A stretch of DNA of 60,000 bases from Lineus longissimus (Eukaryota; Nemertea; Pilidiophora; Heteronemertea; Lineidae): NCBI RefSeq assembly GCF_910592395.1, contig NC_088316.1, positions 13,952,001 to 14,012,000 of the forward strand, read 5' to 3'. How positions within the stretch are numbered: position 1 is the stretch's first letter; each line of letters opens with the position of its first letter. This document shows, one piece after another, positions 39,101 through 54,100 of this stretch. Position numbers and translations under genes: made by a program. The notes under the pieces were generated by a model. The model worked only from the letters and a program-made list of their open reading frames with translations. It was not told the DNA's origin and did not search any database.

Positions 39101-42100
39101 TCTCGCCTCCCCATGCCTCGTTCCAAAACAGGCATTGGCCGTTCATCCATGTCCTTTGGCCCCTCGTCCTCATCTTTCTGCCCACGTTTTCCCTTCTTTT
39201 TTCTTGACCTTTCTTTCTTAGCAACATCTTTTGACTTTTCCGGCTTCTTTTTGGGGATTCGAAACGCAGGTGGCCGTCTTTCATCAACATCTGCAGACGG
39301 GAAATTGCTTGGTTCTCCTTCCTGTTGGTTGGATACTGCGTGCTGAAATTCAAAGGGAAAACTATGACTTACAAATTGCCACGTGCTAAAGGGGAATGTT
39401 AAATCAAGTGGCTACACTTTAATTGTGACTAAACACACTTATTTGGTTAAACACACTTATTTGGTTGAACAAATGTCTTAGGTGTTTTATAGATACAGAT
39501 TATCATTTATCAAAAAAGGTTTTATCAAAAATAAGGAAATCAGCGTTTTTCCCACTTTGGACCAGACGTCACCATCAATTCTTAAAGACTCAAAACTCAT
39601 TGTCATGTTTAATGAATTATGATTTTACTGTACCTTTTCGCCATCTTCTGTCGCCTGATTGTTCATCCTCATCTCCCTGTGAATCATCTTCAACTTATAG
39701 AGCTCACCCAACTGCTCAAGTATCTCGTGGTACTGGTCCTTGGTGATCTTCCCACTCTTGAGCTGCTCCTCGGCCTTCCTTAGGATCGCCTCCTGGTGCT
39801 CCAAAACCGGTGTATGTCCACCGCTGCTGATAGGGAATGCCGGTGGTGTCCGCATGTCGACGTCACCTGACCCAAAAGCATCAGGTGTCTTCAACGGAGT
39901 CAAGTCCTGAGGTTGTTGGAAGCAGAAGTCTTCAGGATGTTTTGCCTTGAATTTTGCCCAGCCAACTTTTGCAGGACTTTCAAGTGGCAAGTCTCCTTGC
40001 GACATGGGAATGTTGACCTCTAATTTGAGTTTTGGGGGCTGGCGGTAGTCCACATCTTCACCGCCAAACAAATCACTGAAAACAAAGGAAAGAGAAATTA
40101 AGCATCCTGATTGTTGCAACTATTTCAGGCTGTTCACATCCACATTTTAAGATTAACAATTTGATTTGGTAAAACGCAGATATTTGACTGTATACTAATC
40201 TTTTGAAGTACTAAAACCTCATTGTTTAATTCATTGTGGATTAGTTTCTTTAATTCCCAGTCTGACTCTGTGACAAGTACAGTACTTTGGGCCATTGTTA
40301 AGTCTAATTCAAACCAATAACCTCTAGCTCATGACCCCAGTCAACCTGCCACAACATTTCTATAAAGCCTGTCCCTGCCTCTCTCAAAACCTACCTAAGG
40401 TCACCAGTGTCCTCCGTTGATTCCGACGGCCTCCTCTCATCCAAATCCTTCTTCTGCTTCTTCGCCGGCGGTTCTGAATGTTCATCCATCAGTGGAGTAG
40501 ATGCTCGACTATCAAAGTCTTCATCTCCTTGGCTACCAGACTGCCATGGGTGGCTTCGCAGATCCAAATCCTTCTTCTGGAATGCCTCAACTCCTGTATC
40601 CATGGGGGTTTCTTCCGCTGGTTCAGATTTTGGCACTCGGTGATCCACATCGGACAGTTGCTTTTCTAAAGCGCGATCCAAGGCCTTTTTCCTTTCCTCT
40701 TTCGATTTCTTTTCTTCAAAACCAGTACCACTAGCACCATTTTTACCCGTGTCAATGTCTGTTTTTCCTATATCCCCAAATACCCTTAGATCGCAATCTT
40801 CGGTTTCAGAAACAGGTGGCTCCGCCTTTATAATCCTCTCATCTACGTCTGTATTAGGCGCTGGGTCAACTGGCTCTGTCTTTTCAATTTTTTCATCAAA
40901 GTATGTACATGTTTTAGGCACAATATCCATATCAACTGATGGTTGTCGCAGGTCAACATCCATACTGACTTCCTCTGTAACCGGCTCCGGTTTCGGTAAT
41001 TTTCGCAAATCTACATCCATTGTAGACATCACTTCCTTCTTTTTCTTCTGATCTGATCGGACATCACTTTTTTTCTTCTCATCCTTCCTAACATCATCTG
41101 CCTTTTCCTTTTCTTTTCTCAAAGAACCCTTTTCCTTTTTAACCACAGACTTTTTCTCATCCGGCTTTTCCCCAATTTCCTTCTTATCCTTTTTAACTAA
41201 TTTATCATCCTTTTTCGATGACTTCGTCTTTTCATCAACTTTTGTACTACGACGACCGTCACTGCGATTGTCACTTCTATTGTCCCTATCATATGATGAC
41301 TTACTAGTTCTGTCTCCCCTTGGCGACCTACTACTGCTTTTAGGTGACCTTGACTTTGACCTCGATCGAGTACGTCGTCTTCGACTTCCTTCTCCTCTGG
41401 GTATCGGACTCGGTGATCTGCGTCGACCACTACCGTAAGAACGACCTCGATCTCTATCACTGCGGGAATACCTGTCAAGATCACGATCCCTGCGGCGCCA
41501 TTCACTATCTCTATTTCGAGAATCACGATCGCTTTCACGCCCACTGCTAGACTCTTTAGACCCTTCACGTTTCTCTCTATCATCTCGTTTTCTGTCTTCT
41601 CTATCATCCCGTTTCCTATCATCTCTGCTATCACGTTTTTTGTCTTCAGCTACAGGTTTTCTCGTCTCTTTTAAATTCGTTTTCTTCTGTAAAGAAGTAG
41701 CAGATTTCGATTGCCTTGGATCACCTCTCGATTGGGCTGGTTTAGGAATAGATGCCACATCTTGTTTGGGTGGCGATCGCCTCCTAGGGGAATCTACAGG
41801 ACCTGGAGAAAATCGACCCTCTTCTTCTGCTTCTTCACGTAGCTCCTGTACCGACGGCGGAAGGACTATCTGGCCAGTGTGAGACAGAGGAGGATTATGC
41901 CAAGGGATAGAAGTATCTGATGCAGAAGTCTTCAAGGACATCAACGGAACTGCAGAAGACACTGGTGGCCTCACAGTTGCATACCGGTCTGGCGACCCCA
42001 GATGATCAGAAACTGCTTGCTGAACTTGAGGGGGAACACCCTGGTACTTGCCAGCATCCATTGGTTCAGTTGGCATTGGAATGGACCCCAACTGAGAACC

Positions 42101-45100
42101 AGCCATCAGATTAAGTCCCAAAGATTGTCCAAGAATCTGATGTCCTCCCATTTGTTGACCTAACATTTGATTACCTCCCATTTGTTGACCTGGCATTTGA
42201 TTACCTGCCCCCGGTTGGCCTGGCATCCGGATGGCCCCCATCGGCTGACTTACTGCGGTCTGATTGGCTCCCATTGGCTGTCCTGGCATCTGGTTGGCAC
42301 CCAATGGTTGTCCTGGCATCTGGTTGGCTCCCACTGGCTGTCCTGGCATCTGGTTGGCTCCTACTGTAGGGGCTGGTAGCACTGGCTGAGCAGATGTCTG
42401 TGGCACTGGCGATGAAACTTGAGCTTGAAGGAGAGCTTGTTGAAGTTGAGCGAGAAGATTCAGGGCAGTTGTTGGCAACTCCACAGCTTGTGGTCCGCTC
42501 AACAACTGATTAACAAGAGGAACGGCTGCAGCTGCACCAGATGTTGGAATGGGCGCCACTGTTGCTTGAGCAGGTAAAGATACTACAGGCATCACAGAGG
42601 CTGTTGAGGCGGCTGACTGAGAAGGTTGAGTTGGAATTGAAGCCGTCTGTGGGGCTACCTTTGCTGTCAGTATAGACTGTGATGGAAAAGCTGACTTCGA
42701 AGTGGGTGACGGTGCTGCAGGCTCAATGTTCGGAATCTTAGGAAGGTTACTTGGAGTATTAGGTCTCTTCTTAGGTGGTTGTGGTGTAAAACCATGAGTT
42801 GGGGTATGCGTTTTTGAACCATGAGCACCACCATGCTGTGAGGCATGCACTGTTGATGCAGGCTTTACAGATGCGGAAGTCGTAGTCCTGGCACCAGATT
42901 TCGAGGCCTCTATTGTGCGTGGATCACGGGACATACGTGGATCTCGGGACAATCTTGGATCTCGGCGACTCGGTGCAGACGACGCAGTTGTCACTGGAGG
43001 AGCTGTAGCACCAAAGTTAAGTGGAGAACTTGATGCCATTGACTTGGCAGATAAGATTTCAGCACTTTTCATGATGGGTGCAGTCAAACTGGAGGGTGTT
43101 GTATTTGTTATAGCAGGCCCCTGTAAAGGAATTTATTAGATTATTTGATCTTTCAAGGACAGCAGCAACAGAATGACAAATCATGAAACTACATCAAATA
43201 CAGAAGCAGACGAAGTGATAATAATAGCATTATGTTGTTTTTTTCTTTAATTTTTTCGAATGTTTCTGGTCCATGGTCTATTGATGCCTACAGTCAGGTC
43301 GCTTCTCTTGGCCATCACCAAGAGAAGCCTGCCCTACAGTCAGGCCACTACCCCAGGTCAACGCAAAGAAAATTCAGTCGCAACAGTCAAGCCACTTCTC
43401 TTAATAGTCAATGTCAAGAGAACCCTGCCCTACAGTTAGGCAACTTCTCCAGGACAACACCAAGAGAAGCCTGCCGAACAGTCAGGTCACTTCTCAAGGA
43501 CAACACCTGGAGAACCTTGGCTCATTTAGGTCGACATCAATAACTTTCTTCCCTCACACATTGCAGAACCTGGGATTAAAATCACAGCTTACCTTACGTG
43601 TCTCCTGAAGCTTAGCCCTGGCCTCAGCCAGCTGGAAGTCCAGGCGTGCCTGCTCTAGTTTCAGTAACTCAGCCTTTTTCTCGATAAGCTGCTGCCTCAT
43701 CTTCGCTTCAATAATTTCCTCCGATTCGGTCTTCTTTTTTTCTTCCTCTTTTTCTTTTTCCTGTTCAAGTAAATGTTTCCTCTTTAGATAAGCATTATAA
43801 CGTGGTCCATCTCATAATAAGGAGTTGCGGATAATTCATATATGATACAGTTTGAGGAAACAGTCACGTGGCAGTTAAAATGCCAACGTATTGGATAATA
43901 ACAGTAACCTGACTAGAAACAATCAAGTTGGCATTCAGGATGTTCAGTGGCTACATGATAACTAGGAACTGGATCAGATTTTGAAGCCTGAAGGGGCTGC
44001 CATTTTGCAATCTGCTACAATGATGTCATTGGCTAAACCATCGGGAAGGGTCTGAACACAGCCTTTTCAGCATCAACTCTTTTTGAGATGGTCCCCAGGA
44101 AGCCTGTATCAGACTAGAGTACAGGAAAATCTATCATGACGGAATAAATGGCTATCCACTTAGCAGGATGACCTAGTATCACCTACATAAAGGCCAACAT
44201 ATGCAATTTAGAGAGGGTTCGACACCCTAGGATAGTGGTTATCCATCTGTCGGACTATTAGGAACCAAGCACTCTGGGACTGAGTGATCCGACAGGGACC
44301 AAAATGGTCTCAATTTAAATTAAAGATCACCTACCTTGTTGATGAATTTTGGATTGACATGTATGCTTGCAACGGGGGACTCTGGAGCAGCTGCAGTGAT
44401 TGGCCAAGCTGGATCGATGGTATTCACACGTACATCTATTGCGTACAGCTTGCGCGTCGGGAATATCGTACTCCATGTTTGACGAAGCTTGAATAGGGAC
44501 TGCCTGGTCTTTTCATCCACCTTTGGAGAGAGGGAAAGTAGTCTTGTAAAATTTGTTTCCTTGCATTACCACCCATGCCAAATGTTTGGGTCTTCTTTGA
44601 AACTTATACGTCATTATTGATCTAACAAAGAATGTTTCAATTTGTACTAAATAAACGAAGATTCCACCTAAATGAAAATATTTTGAATTAAAGTTTGTAC
44701 TTGTGAGAAAATCCCCGTCGTCTTCATTGTTGGTATTAGTAGGACAGAACACTTCATGTTCAGGTTCCGAGCATGTCTTATACATCAGCGGGTTTGGAGG
44801 ACAAGCATTTCACCCAATTACCAATCAGACAGGCCTGAAAGTCAATCACGTATACTTTGATTGCCACGCCCTTCAAATGAGAATGTCAACAGAGACGACT
44901 CGTTATACCCGATGAACTAATTCTCACTGGTCCAAGACGAGCGACGGAAAACACTGACATCCAAGGTTTCTCGTTATAACAGAGGATATGTCACAGGACC
45001 AATAAACCCAACTGGTGCAAAGTCCTAGAACTTGTTCTGGAATACAAAAAGATGCTCGTCGTAGCAAACTTTAAGTACATTCTCTTTGTGAATCTGCAGA

Positions 45101-48100
45101 CCAGCACAGCACACACTAACCTCCCCCAAATAGTAAAGACTATTCTAAGCAGATATTCCGACACCATCACCTTACAATGATAAAGATGTGACCAGAGCAT
45201 TTCAGACTTAAGTTTCTTTTTTCGTCTTTCAGCCAAATATGGAGGTTACACGCTCCGATAATTCCCCGACTCTGTGACAGCTGTGCCAAGACTAAGCTTT
45301 TTTCTTTACAGACGATAATCTAGTTATCCATGTAGAATGTTGAAAACGTTTCAAAATAGATGGCCCTTCAGATGTTGCATAAGGGTTAACAGCAACTCAA
45401 CAGCCAAGTTTGGATGTTATCCAGGGAATCCTTATAGATGGCACCACAATAGGGTAGGACTTTACATCACAAATATTTCTCCTCAAGGGAAATCCCGTAT
45501 TTAATTATTTACTTCACAGATATACATGAACTAGTTTATTTCCATCGAACAACCAGCCAACAAGGGAGAAGAAAAAATGTCACTTTAGTTAATTCTGTTT
45601 CGGCAACTGTACGTAGTGTCGAACGACGACTGGAAAATCCTTCAATCTTTGGTGCAAATTTAGCATTGCACACGCTGAGCTGAAAATATCGCTTTCTTCG
45701 TAGATGACTGCAATAACATATTGCTCAAGGCAATATTCCGATGCAAGATTTCAGTCCTTGTGGGCTTTCCCAAAGTCCTTGGACACAAGATATTAGCATA
45801 TTAGTAGGAGTCGTGTGTTCTGCCAACCATGAACCAGAGTATTAGTTCCATATCAGAACTTCCTCCTAAGAATAGGCCACAACCATCGATACATGCCACT
45901 AGATACACCCTTTCTGTATAGGGCAATGCTATGGCCCTTCAGGATCATGCAAGCATCATGTACCACGGGAGCACAGAAAGTATCTCGAAGTCAGGAGGAA
46001 ACAAATTCCTTCTTGATAAACCTGTTCGCCACTGTAAACCTTGTCAGTCTTCATTGATTCAATACGATAACAAGGCAAGCCCACTCCACCCTCACTTAAT
46101 TCCTATTCTCGAAAGCGCCTCGCACACAAGCAATTTAAAACCAGTTCTAGCTGGGCTGGATATTAAATGCAGGTCACTGCAATCACAAACTTTTGTCCCA
46201 GGTACCTGCGATGACCACCGCAAACGAGTGATTATTATCGCATGTGATTTCAATCTTACATCTATGATTTAAGGCTTATGTTCATAGAAACCATGTTCCC
46301 TATCCCCAAGTCGGCCAGGGTGGCCAAATTATCCAAGATGCAACAAAATTTTCTCCGGACCAGAGAAATTACTGTCACAAATACATTTCCCCCTCCTATA
46401 GGGTACTTTGTCAAATCCCATCAAGTCTATGCGACTAGTCGTGCTGGTCTGAATTGAAGATGAGAAGATCTTTCACCACCACAACCATCTGCCCAAAGCA
46501 GCGACTGAAAAGAAACCTTGACTAGACCAACAGTCACATGGATACTTCACAACACCAATCCTAGGGACAACAACCCACAGATATGACCACATTTTTTTGG
46601 AAGGAAACAAGACCGGTTTTTCCTTTTCCAAGTTCAAAAGTTGTGTCTTGCCTGGTCTTCAGGCATTTTCTTTGTCCTCCTGGTGTTGCAAGTCCACTTG
46701 AAGGCCGGAGATGGTGGTGGAGGAGCGGGGGGGGGGGGGTTTCCACTCCTCCTCGATTGCAGGGTGTCAAATGGACCTGAAAATAATTGAGGGGGGGGGG
46801 GTCGGACTTTACTCTCTCCCAAGTCTGAAGCAGCTCCATCATCCTTGTCCTGTAAATAACCACAGTCCATGGCATCACAACACCACATAAGCTCAGTCAT
46901 TCTTGAGCAAACTTTGCAAGGCTTGCCAACAAAATTTACTCAAGAATAACGACTGTCACATTTTTGTGCATTTCAGAGCAGGTCACAACAGAAAGAAAGT
47001 CAATTTCACCGAATGTTCATCACAATTGCATGAAAGCGTTTAGTACGGGACACACACAGGGATTGGGCTTGACCAGGTTTAACAAAATGGCTTTGCTGAG
47101 CGAATGGTCAAGAGAGAGCGAACAAACAGCTCAAATAATCGGTCACTCTCAAAGTTTTCACATGTGTCTGTCTAACTTTCAGCAAAACTTCACATGATGA
47201 AATTGACTTTTCTAACCCTGAAAGAACACATGCGGCTAAGAAATCAAGAAATCTCCTCACAGATTCTCATTTTATTTCCAATCACAGAAACAACATGAAA
47301 GATAAGAAATGTACCCTTCACATTCCCTCAGTGCTTCAAAGCCTTCCTGTGATCGCTGCTCCAAAATGCAAGACCCATCCTGGATCCTTCCAGCACCCTG
47401 TCCACACCAGTCAAATGAGAGATCATCCACTTCTTTCAATATTTTCTTCGAGAATACAGACTCAACACTTTGGATCACAAATCACAGACACTGTTCTTCT
47501 TGTTCCAGAATGCCATTCAGAGGCTTTATTCTATACAGCAATTTTAAATTTTTGAAAAAAGAACTCCTAACTATCTGAAAACTCCTGACTGTACTCATGA
47601 GAAAATGTTGAAAAAGATGTATTGCTCTCATTACAAAATCATCCAAACATGCTTTTGGAAGCAAAACAAACTGTACAGGACTGAATATTGACATGAACCA
47701 ATATTTTGTAGCAATAAGTCTTGCTTTCAATCGAGAAGAAAAGGTTTTTCTAACTGTTCTAACTCTTCCCTCTTGATATTTTATCAATTGTTTTCCTTTT
47801 CTGGTAGTAGCTTGCCAAAAATATACAGCCGATATCAAAAATCTAATCCTCAACTGCTGAACATAAGGAACAACAAGAAAAGAAACCATGCACTGTTGTT
47901 CGACTTCACTTTATCTAAAGCCAAACAAGAAGAAGTGGCATCAGCCATTAAAAATGAGAGCGTGCGGGCCATCCAGACTCACACTTTCACTCCAAATGAA
48001 ACTTGAAGTGGAGGTCGGGATGTCGAAAGGAGGTTTAATACTGACTGAAACTTCAAAGAGGGTCATGAAATTGAATCTGCTTTCAATTTTATTTAGCTGA

Positions 48101-51100
48101 AACTTATAAGGGCAAGGGGTGTGGCTCAAAGATTAAGAGACCAAGTTCCGTTTTATACTGCACATATCGGTCACCTGAGCTTCTTCCAATAGTTCACCTT
48201 TAAAAAGTGTATTCCAGTGATAAGGCGTTATCAATACTTTAACAGCTATTGGTTTTATTAGATTTCTAACAGAGCAAGATGAATACTTTTGCATGCTAAA
48301 TGTTGAGTATGACTGAAGACTAATTAAAGAATTAAATTGGTTTATTGATCTGGGAACACAGACACATGATCATGTGTGATTTTACGCCAGCGGTACTTAA
48401 CATGATAAGTGCTCTTGTGTTCATAGCCTCAGGAAATATCATTGAAGTATCACAGCAACCTCGATTTTGAAAACAAAACTATTAGACATATAATAAACTC
48501 GACAGTCAAAAAGTAACAAGTTGTTAGGAATCACCTATACTTCTGCATGCCTTGTTTTGATTTTGCTTTCATGCAACGTATCGCCAGCAGGTAATGTGCT
48601 CATTCGATTTTTATTCTCCAGTACCTTGGGACAATAATCGAAAACTGTTCAGCTGAATCATGCCTTTCGAGTAGCGAGACTTCTAATTTTACTTTATATC
48701 AGATTAACACTTTAATGTTTTAAGCCAGACATATCAGATTCAAACATATCCATGGACTTCCTATTATTATGAAGATATGGACATTTCTACCACCTAAATC
48801 CTGTCAACCAATAAGAAAGCCACCATAAGTTTATTGGAAACAGATGATGTGATTGAAGAGAACATGATTTACCAATTACACACAGAACATTTTGGTCATC
48901 AGACAAATCTACAACACATTTGCAAGTAGGAACTCGGTTGAATTTCTGACATCACGATTAAAACAGGCTTTACTTTCAAAAGACCCACATTCCATATCTA
49001 ATATCAAAATTCCATGTGACCTGGCATTGTCTCCATCACTCTCCGTTTTTAAAGCTCAATGAATATCGGTATCAGACCTGGTCAGGGACTTCAGCACCTG
49101 GGTGACTTCTCTGATCTGAACAAAATAAACGTTGTGCATTGGCAAGTCGTGCTGTGTGAATGTTGAAACACACCTTTTCAAAAACATGGCTGAAAGTTGC
49201 CACAATATTCTGAGCAAACAGCTGGGCATAGGTACTTTTCAGGACGTTCTTCAAAATGGAGTCTATCAGGTACAATGCGGGGAGCTTGTAATTATTCTTT
49301 GCCTGTGGAATATAAGAGCAGAACATTCAAGTAAAAGTTATCAAGAACAGGGCTCCAACTGCGGGCACAGGATGACACTTCACAGCAGCTCGGAAGTTAC
49401 GTTGGCAGGGTCGTCTTCTGGTGAATAAGATCAAACTCGGCAGGATCAAAACCACCTTGCTGAAAAATATAAACAGAAGACATGAAATATCATGAAAAGT
49501 AACAGTCGTCTTGTAACAATATTTTCAACCAGCCTACCAGATCATATGAATATTTCACTGCAAGTCCAGGTAAAGCTAGACATTTTCAAACACGAGAAAA
49601 TTATGCCGCAGGAAATGTACCTGGTACAAATTTAGCCATGCTTCAAAATGGTTATTGATTTTACCATGGTTACCAATATAAGAGCTGCTATACAAATAAT
49701 CCAATATCGTGTTCAAATATCATTGGCTCTAAAATTGTGAGACTAATTATGCTTTTTTGCAACAGATTGTTCATTTATGTTTAAATAATTCAAAAGACAA
49801 AGATTCTCTTTTCAATTTTTTTCCAGAAAAACATCAACCTAACTTATTTTCATCTTCAAAAACGTTTGTCCCCAAATTTTAAAGGTAGTTATCAGTTATC
49901 AATTACAGACATCTTTGCACAAACCTTTGTCAGATAACACAGAGTTGGAGCTACATTATAAATATCGCAGTCGGAGAAGCATCAGTTGCTTGGGCAATTC
50001 CAGGTAATTTTTTTACTGTCAACCACAAGGTTCTACGTTACACTAGTCATGATTTGCAAACATACTAATGGTAGCTCCAACCCTGTGGCAAATCATTTCC
50101 ATTTACAACATAATGATTGCACATTTCGCAGCAGACTTAAAACAATACCAAAGCAAGCAAAATGATACAATAACTCATCATACCCTGGGGCATCATCAGA
50201 ATCGGTTTCCTATTTCGTTTATCCATCTCCTTTGCTGACAATTGTATTAAGCTTTGCTTTGTTCAGATCTAGGCGTGGTTCATCGTATGAAGATCAGCTC
50301 AAGCTCCGAAGTTTTTTCATTTTCGATGAACAAGAATTTAGCCGCAAGCTAAACTGACATGTCGACAATGCAACTATTATGCTCCAGCCCTTCTTGCGAT
50401 AATTTTTCACGTTTACACTGTATCATAACTCTACAGTAAACAGACCTCCGAGTTTTCCAATTGACTTGTTCAAATGATTACGATGGAATATGGGTTGTAT
50501 TTTCCCGTGATTGCGTAAACGGTTTTTACCCACCACAGTAAAGTTTAGTCAAGCTGGTGAATCGACTCTAAATACTTTTCTCTTTTTATACATTGGTACA
50601 ACTTTTCTGTTAGTGTTTACCCTGTTGTTGGATTTTGTGATAAGATCAAAGACGTAGATGCAGAAAACTACCTTACACCTTGTCATGCGTAGGCATTCTT
50701 TCTTCATTTATCCACTTCATACAGTCCCTGAAGGACTCCACTCCCAAAAATGCGAAATTTTGCTTTGCTACTGGAAATCGTTCGTCCGATCTTTAACTTC
50801 GATGAAATCCGTCATCCAATGATTGATATGACATGGATTTTATATAACAAATGCGTCAAATCTCATTTTTCTTGGTCAGGGAGTCAAGTGTTGGCTATGC
50901 CTCTTACGAATTATACTCGTCAATAATACCTGGCGCCATTTGATTTTGAATGTGATGGATACCGTTTTTTGAATATATGATAGAAATATTGATTATTAGA
51001 GGAGAAACCATTCACATTCCAGTTGCTGCATGGCCGTCATCACTGTAATAGCCAAGTCTACTTCTCGTAGCCACAAAGGAACGTGTCTAGATTTTGTCAC

Positions 51101-54100
51101 TGAAAACCCACGGATGGAGTAACCGAGTTACTGACACTGTCCATGTATCTTTCGAAGACAAGTTTTTAGTAGGTGTTGTACATCCATGTTGGAACTTCAC
51201 ACCATTGAAAGCAGTCGGGCTGTTTACCTGTAAATTTATCAATACCTCAGACTGCCCTCCATTGGGCGAGATACTGTGAAGTTTAGAATTTGAACGTTGA
51301 TGTTAACACCCATATTCTCAATTCATAAAACCTATTCCGGAGGAAAATTACTCATCACCACAATCTGTGTCCTTTATTTTAAGTCGGACAGACACACTGT
51401 GTCTACTTACAGTGATGCTTCAGCATGCCCTCTAATGGACAAAACTCCATGTGATCAACTCGTTTCCACTTGAGGATGTGGCAGTCATGTCATTCACGAG
51501 ATACAGCCATGTATGACCGGTCATACACTGCTATTAACTCATGATGGGATAATTTAGTTTAGGGAATGTTGCAATGAAAACGAATTTTGAGGAGGTTATG
51601 CCACCAGGATTTCGTATCCAGTTCATTAGCTCGATGTATCCCACGATCTCCTTTCTACGTCGCTTTCCACATTTGATTAAAAAAGTTCCGCTTCCGAGAT
51701 GAGATGGCCCTTTGCCATGGACAGATCCTTGCTAAGGGAGGGCTCTTGGTCAACTCCAAGTACTTGGGGGATGTCAAGGAGCTATTTTAAGTATTTGTTG
51801 CACCATTAACAATCAAACATTTACAAAAAAAACTACAAAGTGAAGGGGTTTGAACCCACAATCATTTGGACAAGAGTCCTTCACTCTTGTCTAACCAAAC
51901 CAGGCCTGCTGCCACTCCATGTCTTCAGTCATCCAAGAGTGTTTGATTGGGGAATGGAGGGGCCAGAGATGCGAGACACATATTCATCAGCTACCATTAG
52001 CTGTTGCGGGAGGGGTGGGGGTGGGTCAACTCAATGTAGAAAGTGCAGTGGTAGATGATGACATCCTCTATGATAATTCATGCATCCACTCTTGCTTTGA
52101 AGTTTATGAACATCAGTTTCTCAACAACTTTTATGAAAGATATCAACACAACGCAGTCACAAAAGCAGTGAGTAGTGAGTGTGTTGTGCAAATGCAATAT
52201 CAGAAAGCAGTGGTTTTAATAGGAGTAGCTTTATAGTTGATGGATGTATATTTAACTAGAGAAACGGATCTCCATAAACTTCTGAACGAAAGTGTACACT
52301 TCATGAAGGTAAATGTGATTGTGATGGAAAAAAGGTCACAGAACTTGGCAAATGGCTGCTTGCCAGTCCCCATTGATAGTGACGGTGACAAGGGGCAACA
52401 CTATCGCTTAGCTAGGCACAGACACATTAACACAAAACAAATGGCTCTTTTCCTCATGAAGAAGAATGCCGTAGTATAGTTTGCCCAAAACGTGATTTCT
52501 ACATGTATGATGATTTTTTTGGACAATTTGGTAAATCCAAAGTTTCATCTTTGGAGTGGAAACTTCCTGTCTGACATTACTGGCTTTTCTATCGAATGGA
52601 CATTTTTGCTAAAATATATCACAATGAAGCTCCCACCAAACCCGTTAAAGGGAACAGGTTCACTCAATATAAAAGCAAAAGATACTGCAGCATTTGCAAT
52701 TAAAATGACTAAGACACAACCTCAACAGAATACAATCATTTATTTTCAATTTCCATTTGCGAAAATTCTCGCGACCACCAAAGAAGCGCACAGGTGGCAG
52801 GTGCACAGCTTGCAGTTGTTGAATGGGGTCTGGGGAGTCAGCATTGCTGCGAGATCCTTAAATTAATGCGGCTGGACACAAGGCACAAGCTGTGAATCGG
52901 CACAGCATCAGTTCATGAACAGGTGCATGGACAGGTTGCATTTCCTTAAAGCATATTGCATTCATTTAGTCCTGTGCACTCTTGTACCGACTCCCAATGA
53001 TGCAGTCCTCAGTTCGGGCAATATCACCCTTAATCGAAAGCAGCTCATGAAACATCTTAACCTTTAGACTAAATTAGATACCACTAACTTTACAGTTCCA
53101 GTCAGTGTCAGGCATGTTGGACTGATCATGCTGCCTTGGTGAATGTTACAATACAACTTCCAAGTTTCACAGAGATATTTTTGTGACATAACACTAAGAG
53201 TGAAGTGAATGTGCCATCCAATCGAGATGCGGACATTGTTCTTGTATTTGCACTTTGGATCATGTGATCAGTGTTTGTGAGGTTGACGAAGTTACCAATG
53301 TAGCAGAAGTCACATCGGATCCGATCCAGTTAGGCATATAGTTTTTAATTACATGAAATACCCAAGTGGTTGTCTCCAGATAAGACATATCAGCGGAACT
53401 TCATCTGCCATTGATAGTACTGGGGTCACAACCCTAGAACAAATAACGTAGACTTTTCTGCCTCAGCTTGTGCGGATGCCTGCTCTTGCATGGGGAAGAC
53501 TCTTGGACTCTTGAGTGGTGCAGGAGGATTATCTGGACGCTATCTTCCCTCTCCTTGAATCATTAACCTTCATATGATGCATCACATACCGGAACTTGTT
53601 TCTGAAGACATCCTTCCTGCAATGGCCAGCTTGCATCAATGTAGGTGGGGTTGTTGGAAGATATTTGTTCAGGGTTGTGACGTCCTGTGACCAGTAAACT
53701 ATGCAAGTGGTCAGACGAATGGTGTACGAAGTACAACAATACTGTTGTATACTATACCCTATACTGTAAAAATAAATACCAAGCTTGTAAAACAACCCGG
53801 CAAGGAAATTCCCACTTCTTGACTCTGAACTCTTAGCACATAATCATCTTGTGATAAAGCATCAGGGCAGCCTGATGTCCAAGGTTTTGATTCATCATCT
53901 TTATACTGTTTTAAAAACTTTCCGATACCACACACTAAAAGTTGCCCCGTCTCTTGTGTGTGCGAGTACGTACTTTCTATCGTTCCTGAAGTCAGAGAAC
54001 ACTATCTTTGGGAATGACACTCAAAAAATATAATACCACTCATGCATCTGTTGAACGCAATCCAAGTTTCTATAATTTTCCGCATTCTTTTATTAAATCG

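Noticed and set aside
44890-45010. CTCGTTATAAC-containing stretch that might be another MITE
   Set aside because: Only fragments of inverted sequence are visible and no pair of ends or target duplication can be set.
51838-51915. Minus-strand tRNA-like segment with GGGTTCAAACCCC and a 7-bp stem / 7-nt loop (51870-51890)
   Set aside because: The B-box-like word and an anticodon-like arm are present, but U33 is replaced by G, the acceptor arms do not pair and no proper A box or D arm is seen. At best a SINE head relic.
52492-52866. 124-codon plus-strand frame in PCF11 intron 1
   Set aside because: No similarity to a family I know, weak start context and no neighbouring signals.
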